This document shows, one piece after another, positions 33,628-38,290 of a DNA stretch of 38,290 bases. A program made the translations under genes and the position numbers. Numbering within the stretch: position 1 is the first letter of the stretch; each line of letters opens with the position of its first letter. Origin of the DNA: an uncultured Spirochaetaceae bacterium (GTDB lineage: Bacteria > Spirochaetota > Spirochaetia > Treponematales > Treponemataceae); assembly GCA_902799965.1 (NCBI GenBank), contig CADCCO010000011.1, positions 1-38,290 on the forward strand. The letters are read 5' to 3'. A model generated the notes under the pieces. The model was given only the letters and a program-made list of their open reading frames with translations. It did not search any database and had not been told where the DNA came from.

Positions 33628-34500
33628 CTATCTAATTCCAAGCTCAACCAAAAGGCGCGAAAGGTACGTTCTTTGGATTCCCAAGGACGCGGCCGTCTCC
33701 GCCTGGTTTTTGCCCACAGTCCGCAAGGCGCGCTCGACGTAAAACTTTTTGAATCCGTTCATCGCGTCCTTAAGCGACATTCCGCTTTGCGGAACGTAGG
33801 AGCCTTGGGCTTGGCTTCCAAAAGCGCCGCCAAAAGGAAGAAAGTCCTGAAGCCCCGCAAGGGGCGGCTTTCCCAAAAGGCAGGCCCTTTCTACGGAATT
33901 CTTCAACTCGCGGACATTGCCCGGCCAGTCGTAGGCCAGCAAGGCTTCCTTCGCTTCGTCGGAAAATCCCTCAAAGCTCTTTTTTGTCTCGGCGGAAAAA
34001 GCATTCAAGAATAATTCCGCCAAGGGCATTATGTCGTCCTTGCGCTCCCGCAAGGGCGGAATTCGGACAGCCGCGGCGCCAATCCGGTTAAAGAGCGGCT
34101 CAAGGAAATTTCCCTGGCCGACCATAATCTCCAAGTCTCGGCTTTCGGCGCAAAGAATCCGCGCCCCGCCCTGTCCTGTTGTTCCTTCTAAAATCGCCTT
34201 AAGGACGGCCTCCTGCGCTTCCATGGAAAGCGAGCCAACGCCGTCCAAAAAAAGGCTTCCGCTTTGAGCGGCCTTTAGGCGGCCCAAAACGCCCGCGCCG
34301 TCCAGCGGCTCAAAGGCGCAGTTGACTGCCACAAAAGGATCGGATTTTTGCGGGCCCTCAAAGTGAAGGCGGCGGGCGAAACTTTTCTTTCCGACTCCAA
34401 GCTCGCCCAAAATCAAAAGCGGCGCGCGGCTTTGGGCGGCCGTTTTGGCGAACCGCTCCAAATCCAAGGAAGCCCCGCTCTTTCCCGCAAAAGCGTCCAT
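33628..34500 (-). CDS. Degenerate NtrC-type AAA+ regulator without GAFTGA loop
   Basis: 290 residues: only the AAA+ centre and a C-terminal Fis-type helix-turn-helix, with no receiver or sensor domain. Walker A is GELGVGKK (32-39). Walker B is LFLDG (83-87), where the family has DE. Between VNC (about 59-61) and Walker B there are only about 20 residues, and the GAFTGA loop that contacts sigma54 is missing. The sensor II and arginine-finger region NFLEPLFNRIG with RIPPLRERKDDI and the DWPGNVREL motif are kept. The HTH is NQAETAASLGIQRTYLSRLL. It starts 9 nt after rpsA. It may act as a non-sigma54 DNA-binding regulator, as TyrR does. Confidence 0.85.
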   Translation of the reverse strand: MDAFAGKSGASLDLERFAKTAAQSRAPLLILGELGVGKKSFARRLHFEGPQKSDPFVAVNCAFEPLDGAGVLGRLKAAQSGSLFLDGVGSLSMEAQEAVLKAILEGTTGQGGARILCAESRDLEIMVGQGNFLEPLFNRIGAAAVRIPPLRERKDDIMPLAELFLNAFSAETKKSFEGFSDEAKEALLAYDWPGNVRELKNSVERACLLGKPPLAGLQDFLPFGGAFGSQAQGSYVPQSGMSLKDAMNGFKKFYVERALRTVGKNQAETAASLGIQRTYLSRLLVELGIR

Positions 34501-34509
34501 CAGCCTAAG

Positions 34510-36228
34510 CTAGTTGTCCTTTTTGGCGTTGAGCGCGTCGCCCAAAGTATAGGCGCCGTCGTTTTCGTCGGAAGACGAGCTCATGTACTGGCTGATTTCG
34601 TCGCGCTGCTGCTTCTTCTTGAATTCGCGAACGCTGAAAGCAACCTGCTCCTTGTCCTTCTTAACGTCAACAACGTAAACGTTGATTTTGTCGCCGACCT
34701 TGTACTTTTTGACGGCTTCCTCAAAGGGAGTGTCGCGGTCTTCGCTAAGGTTGGACTTGTTGACCAAGCCTTCGATTCCAACAGGAGTCTTTACGAAAAC
34801 GCCAAAGTCGGTGATTGAAGTGATTTCGCCCTCAAGAGTGCTTCCGGGCTGGTACTGCTCGGCGAACTTCTGCCAGGGATCGTCGGTCAACTGCTTGAGG
34901 CCAACCTTGATGCGGCGCTGTTCGGGATCGTTTTCCAAAACGACGGCGTCGACTTCCTGGTCAACCTTAAGCTCACTGCCGGGGTGCTTGACTTTCTTTG
35001 TCCAAGAAATGTCGTCTCCGTGCAAGAAGCCGTCGATGCCTTCTTCTATAGAAATGAAGGCGCCGGAATTTGTAATCTTGACAACCTTGCCGTGAATCTT
35101 TGTTCCGACAGGATATTTTTCGGCGATTGAGTCCCAAGGATTCTCAGTCACTTGCTTGAGGCCAAGCGAAACGCGGCCGGCCTGAATGTCGTAGCCCAAA
35201 ATCATGCACTTGATGTCGTCGCCGATTTTGAGAACGTCTGAAGGCTTGTTGACCTTCTTTGTCCAGCTGAATTCAGAAATGTGGGCCAAGCCCTCGATTC
35301 CCTCTTCCAACTCGATGAAGGCGCCAAAGTCAGTGAGCTTCGTCACCTTTCCGTCAACGATGTCGTTGACATGGTACTTCTCTTCAAAGTGAACCCAGGG
35401 GTCTTCCGCGAAGTGCTTGAGAGAAAGGTTGATGCGCTTTTCTTCCGGGTCAAGGCGGATAACCTTGAGCTCGATTTCCTGGCCCTTCTTTACAAAGTCT
35501 TTGGGGCGGGTCACGTGGCCCCAGCTCATGTCGTTGATGTGGAGCAAGCCGTCAAAGCCGCCCAAGTCAATGAAGGCGCCAAAGCTTGTGAAGCTCTTTA
35601 CCACGCCCTTGACGCTGTCGCCGATTTGAGTTTCGGCGAAGAACTTGTCGCGCGCTGTGTTCATCTGCTCTTCAAGGTAGCGGCGGCGGTTGACCACCAC
35701 GTTGGCCTTGTTGTCAGAGTAGAGGCGCTCTATATAAAATTTGCCCTTTGTTCCAACCAAGCTTTCGGGCTTTTCGACCTTTTGGCTGTCGGACTGGCTG
35801 ATGGGAAGGAAGGCGTGAATGTCGCCGCCGAGAGCCACTTCAAATCCGCCCTTGACGACCTTTTCAATCGTTCCGTCCACAACAGTCTTTTCGTCAAATG
35901 CCTTGCGAACGTCTTTCCACATTTGCTTGGCGTCGGCCTTGGCCTTTGAAACTTCGGGACCGTTTCTTCCGTCTTTTCTAATAAGAACTACAGTTACCAC
36001 GTCTCCGGTCTTGGGCAAGTCGCCCGCGAATTCTGAAACGGGAATTTTTCCTTCAGACTTGTAGCCGATGTCGATGAAGACATACTCGTCTGTTACAGCG
36101 ATAACCGATCCGTCAACAAGCTGGCCGTCTTCAAGCGGCTTGAGGTTGTTGAGAGACTCCTCTAATTGTGTTTGGATTGAATCCTTTGAATTCAAGGCTT
36201 CGTCCTGTTCCACTTCCATCTTTTCCAT
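34510..36228 (-). CDS. rpsA: 30S ribosomal protein S1
   Basis: bS1 binds mRNA and helps initiation. The 572 residues hold six S1/OB repeats at about 40-107, 125-190, 210-280, 297-367, 384-454 and 471-540, with typical cores such as GAFIDLGGFDGLLH, GAFIELEEGIEGLAH and GVFVKTPVGIEGLV. The first two repeats are more divergent, as usual. The ATG at 36228 has AAAGGA upstream. cmk lies 14 nt upstream, the classical cmk-rpsA pair. Confidence 0.97.
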   Translation of the reverse strand: MEKMEVEQDEALNSKDSIQTQLEESLNNLKPLEDGQLVDGSVIAVTDEYVFIDIGYKSEGKIPVSEFAGDLPKTGDVVTVVLIRKDGRNGPEVSKAKADAKQMWKDVRKAFDEKTVVDGTIEKVVKGGFEVALGGDIHAFLPISQSDSQKVEKPESLVGTKGKFYIERLYSDNKANVVVNRRRYLEEQMNTARDKFFAETQIGDSVKGVVKSFTSFGAFIDLGGFDGLLHINDMSWGHVTRPKDFVKKGQEIELKVIRLDPEEKRINLSLKHFAEDPWVHFEEKYHVNDIVDGKVTKLTDFGAFIELEEGIEGLAHISEFSWTKKVNKPSDVLKIGDDIKCMILGYDIQAGRVSLGLKQVTENPWDSIAEKYPVGTKIHGKVVKITNSGAFISIEEGIDGFLHGDDISWTKKVKHPGSELKVDQEVDAVVLENDPEQRRIKVGLKQLTDDPWQKFAEQYQPGSTLEGEITSITDFGVFVKTPVGIEGLVNKSNLSEDRDTPFEEAVKKYKVGDKINVYVVDVKKDKEQVAFSVREFKKKQQRDEISQYMSSSSDENDGAYTLGDALNAKKDN

Positions 36229-36242
36229 TTTTTATCCTTTCA

Positions 36243-36872
36243 CTAGTGAATTTTGCTGAATATTTTATCACAAACTTCTTCTATAGTCAATAGCGACGTG
36301 TCAATATATGTCGCGTCGGGAGCGCGCTTTAAGGCGCCCACGGCCTTGGCCTTGTCCATCTCGTCGCGCTTTTTTATCGCCTCTTTTATTTCTTCAAGCG
36401 TCATGCCGCTGACGCCCTGGTCAAAGCGCCGCTGGGCCTGCACGTCGAGCGAGGCGTCAAGGTAGAACTTGTATTCGGCGTTGGGAAAGACGACGGTGGT
36501 CATGTCCCTGCCTTCGCAGACTATGCTTTGGCTTTTGGTTATCTCATGCATTCGCGCGTCGGCGATTTTTCGGATTTCGGGAATGGAGCTGACTTGCGAC
36601 GCGTGGGCCGAAACCGCGTCCTCGTGCAAGCGCGATTCCACGTCAACGCCGTTTAGGATTAAGTGAGAGTCCTTGTAGTCGAGCGTGAGCGTTTTGGCGA
36701 ATTTTATCACCGCGTCCGCGTCGCTTGTGTCGATTGAATTTTCAAGGCAAGCGAGCGTTATGGCGCGGTAAAAGCTGCCAGAGTTAAGGTAAGTGATTCC
36801 AAGCTTTTTTGCGATTATTCCCGCAATGGTGCTTTTTCCGGTTCCGGCCGGCCCGTCAATCGCGATTATCAT
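36243..36872 (-). CDS. cmk: Cytidylate kinase
   Basis: Cmk phosphorylates CMP and dCMP. The 209 residues begin MIIAIDGPAGTGKSTIAG with the P-loop at 8-15, then ITYLNSGSFYRAITLACL, and VCEGRDMTTVVFPNAEYKFY for the lid and CMP-binding region. The start at 36872 has AAGGAGA 8 nt upstream; the open frame reaching 36935 runs through the repeat element and is rejected. It is transcribed with rpsA. Confidence 0.96.
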   Translation of the reverse strand: MIIAIDGPAGTGKSTIAGIIAKKLGITYLNSGSFYRAITLACLENSIDTSDADAVIKFAKTLTLDYKDSHLILNGVDVESRLHEDAVSAHASQVSSIPEIRKIADARMHEITKSQSIVCEGRDMTTVVFPNAEYKFYLDASLDVQAQRRFDQGVSGMTLEEIKEAIKKRDEMDKAKAVGALKRAPDATYIDTSLLTIEEVCDKIFSKIH

Positions 36873-36888
36873 TTTACGTTCTCCTTTT

Positions 36889-36966
36889 ATTGTCATGTTC
36901 GGGCTTGACCCGGACATCTTTAATGAAAACATCAAAAGATTGCCCGATCAAGTCGGGCAATGACAT
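36889..36966. repeat. Palindromic intergenic repeat between rluB and cmk
   Basis: Two arms in inverted orientation, each itself a hairpin: about 36893-36923 (TGTCATGTTCGGGCTTGACC and on) and about 36935-36965 (its mate, with GCCCGATCAAGTCGGGC). The arms match imperfectly. It ends 2 nt before the rluB stop triplet (36968-36970). Elements of this kind are dispersed in many bacterial genomes. Confidence 0.8.
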
Positions 36967-36967
36967 T

Positions 36968-37696
36968 TTATAGTTCGTGGCAAGTGGCCAAGCGCAAAAG
37001 CTCGTCCACCTCGTATTGCTCAAGGTCGCGCGACTCGCCGGGCGCCATCTCGTTTATGTTTATGTTTCCGATTCTAACGCGGCAAAGGCGCTTTATCGAA
37101 GCCTCGCGCGACTCAAAGACGCGGCGGATTTCTCGGTTCTTCCCTTCCACCAAAACCACGGCCATCCTATGCGAGTTAAGCTCGCGCGCGCTTTTGGCCT
37201 TGTAAAAAACGCCGTCGACGCGAAGGCCTTTCTCAAAGTCTTGGTCAAGGCCGCGCGGCAAAGGAAGGCTTGTGTCAACCACGTATTCTTTTTCGATTTC
37301 CGCGCTGGGGTGCGAAAGAATTTTGGCGAAGTTTCCGTCGTTGGTGAAAATAATCAGGCCGCAGCTGAACATATCCAGGCGGCCGACGTTGTAAAGGCGC
37401 TCGGAATACTTTTCCTTTAATAAATCCGCGGCAATCGGCCGGCCTTTTTCGTCGGCCATCGAGCAAACGTAACCCACGGGCTTGTTGAGCAAAACATAGC
37501 GCTTGGCCTCTTCGGCAAAGACTTGCTTTCCGTCAACGCAAACCTTGTCGCCCGCGCCGACTTTTGTCCCAAGCTCGGTGACGACCTCTCCGTTGACCGA
37601 AACGCGGCCTTCCAAAATGATTTTTTCGCTGGCGCGGCGGCTGGCCACTCCCGCGTGGGCAAGAAAGGCCTGCAATCGTTCTTGGTTATCTTGCAA
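36968..37696 (-). CDS. rluB: 23S rRNA pseudouridine synthase, RluB/RsuA family
   Basis: 242 residues. An S4 RNA-binding domain (about 8-55: LQAFLAHAGVASRRASEKII) is followed by the synthase domain with LLNKPVGYVCS, the catalytic Asp in NVGRLDMFSCGLIIFTNDG and REIRRVFES. RluB makes pseudouridine 2605 of 23S rRNA; RsuA/RluF relatives are the alternative. No ATG lies near; TTG at 37696 is taken as the start, with AGAGG 7 nt upstream. It overlaps the end of scpB by 11 nt. Confidence 0.88.
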   Translation of the reverse strand: MQDNQERLQAFLAHAGVASRRASEKIILEGRVSVNGEVVTELGTKVGAGDKVCVDGKQVFAEEAKRYVLLNKPVGYVCSMADEKGRPIAADLLKEKYSERLYNVGRLDMFSCGLIIFTNDGNFAKILSHPSAEIEKEYVVDTSLPLPRGLDQDFEKGLRVDGVFYKAKSARELNSHRMAVVLVEGKNREIRRVFESREASIKRLCRVRIGNININEMAPGESRDLEQYEVDELLRLATCHEL

Positions 37697-38231
37697 GCTC
37701 GAACCTCTGCTCTTCTTCTTCGTCCAGCTTGGGCAAATCCGCGATTGAATTCAGGCGGAAGAATTTTAGGAATTCCTTTGTGGTGCCGTACTGGGTGGGC
37801 TTTCCGGGAACGTCTTTCTTGCCCACTTCCTTTATGAGATTGCGTTCCAACAAAAGGCGAATCATGTTGTCGGCGCTTACGCCGCGAATGCCTTCGATTT
37901 CCGCGCGGGTTATCGGCTGGGAATACGCGATTATGCTGAGCGTTTCCATCGCGCTGCGGGAAAGGCGGCCTTCGCTCTTGGAGCCGTAGCGCTCCTTTAC
38001 CGCGTCCCATATTTTCTTTTTGGGCGTAAGCGCCCAGCCGCCGGTTATCATTTGCAGCTCAAGGCCTGAATTTTCCGCCTTGTATTTTTCCTTCAACACG
38101 TCAAGGGCTTTTTGCACGACATCTTCCGAAAGCTCCGCGATTACAGCGATTGTCTTTTCGGCCAAAGGCTCGCTTTCCAAAAACAAAATGGCTTCCACCA
38201 AAGCCGCTTCTTCGTCAAGATTCATTTCCAT
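37686..38231 (-). CDS. scpB: Segregation and condensation protein B
   Basis: About 181 residues of ScpB, the winged-helix subunit of the SMC-ScpAB condensin. Typical segments are ALVEAILFLESEPL, LSRSAMETLSIIAYSQPITR and GVSADNMIRLLLERNLI. The first in-frame GTG (38243) lies inside the -10 box, so the start must be the ATG at 38231 or the one at 38225. No Shine-Dalgarno is seen. It heads the scpB-rluB-cmk-rpsA series; scpA is expected just outside or elsewhere. Confidence 0.94.
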   Translation of the reverse strand: MEMNLDEEAALVEAILFLESEPLAEKTIAVIAELSEDVVQKALDVLKEKYKAENSGLELQMITGGWALTPKKKIWDAVKERYGSKSEGRLSRSAMETLSIIAYSQPITRAEIEGIRGVSADNMIRLLLERNLIKEVGKKDVPGKPTQYGTTKEFLKFFRLNSIADLPKLDEEEEQRFELAR

Positions 38232-38241
38232 AGCGACAGTC

Positions 38242-38270
38242 ACTATAGCAGTTTTTTAACGAAAATTCAA
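38242..38270 (-). promoter_or_regulatory. scpB promoter, almost leaderless
   Basis: On the minus strand TTGAAT (38265-38270), a 17-bp spacer, then TATAGT (38242-38247). The ATG at 38231 lies 10 nt after the -10 box. Confidence 0.65.
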
Positions 38271-38290
38271 GGCGAAAATTATTTTTTGCA

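Noticed and set aside
36873..36935. N-terminal extension of cmk
   Set aside because: It is translated palindromic repeat DNA; the ATG at 36872 has AAGGAGA and begins the normal MIIAIDGPAGTGKS.

Overview
The window is a gene-dense bacterial chromosome segment that looks like a spirochaete, most likely a moderately GC-rich gut or rumen Treponema. The reasons are the gene order (spoVG, tRNA-Gln and rplY together; rplU-prp-rpmA-obgE-nadD-yqeK-LCP-rsfS; scpB-rluB-cmk-rpsA), a DUF115/MptE-like protein, relaxed lipoboxes, and a very long secreted coiled-coil protein recalling the giant proteins of Leptospira and Treponema. The genus is inferred from memory; no search was run. Genuine sigma70 promoters are easy to see (TTGACA/TATAAT type, 16-18 bp spacers), and several give almost no 5' leader.

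Layout. 1-2252: end of citramalate synthase cimA, broken by an apparent -1 frameshift, then a 333-bp structured intergenic stretch and leuB. 2406-5753 (+): a membrane-anchored SurA/PpiD-like protein and a DUF115 protein. 5767-14688 (-): ispE, spoVG, tRNA-Gln, rplY, tilS, a TPR/Ca-motif protein, an HtrA-like lipoprotein protease and lepA. 14821-15030 (+): a very acidic small protein with its own promoter. 15039-19944 (-): the rplU-to-rsfS housekeeping cluster. 20125-20880 (+): a two-domain ComFB-family protein.

21017-30663 is the accessory part, lying between tRNA-Val and a tRNA-Arg/tRNA-Gly pair. It holds a tyrosine recombinase and, convergent with it, an 8.2-kb gene for a 2746-residue exported protein. 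That protein is mostly W/E-rich helix, has two hydrophobic Gly/Ala-rich segments, and ends in a papain/C39-like Cys-His-Asp module. No immunity-type gene follows it; the recombinase lies there instead. This is the best candidate for an undescribed system.

30943-38290 (-) returns to core genes: a DUF5718 protein carrying an in-frame palindromic-repeat insertion, tRNA-Pro (+), then, in transcription order, scpB, rluB, cmk, rpsA, a degenerate sigma54-type AAA+ regulator, a membrane TPR protein and a lipoprotein.

The core genes serve leucine/isoleucine precursor synthesis, ribosome assembly and translation quality (L21, L27, L25, S1, LepA, Obg, RsfS, RluB, TilS), isoprenoid and NAD synthesis, envelope assembly and chromosome segregation.
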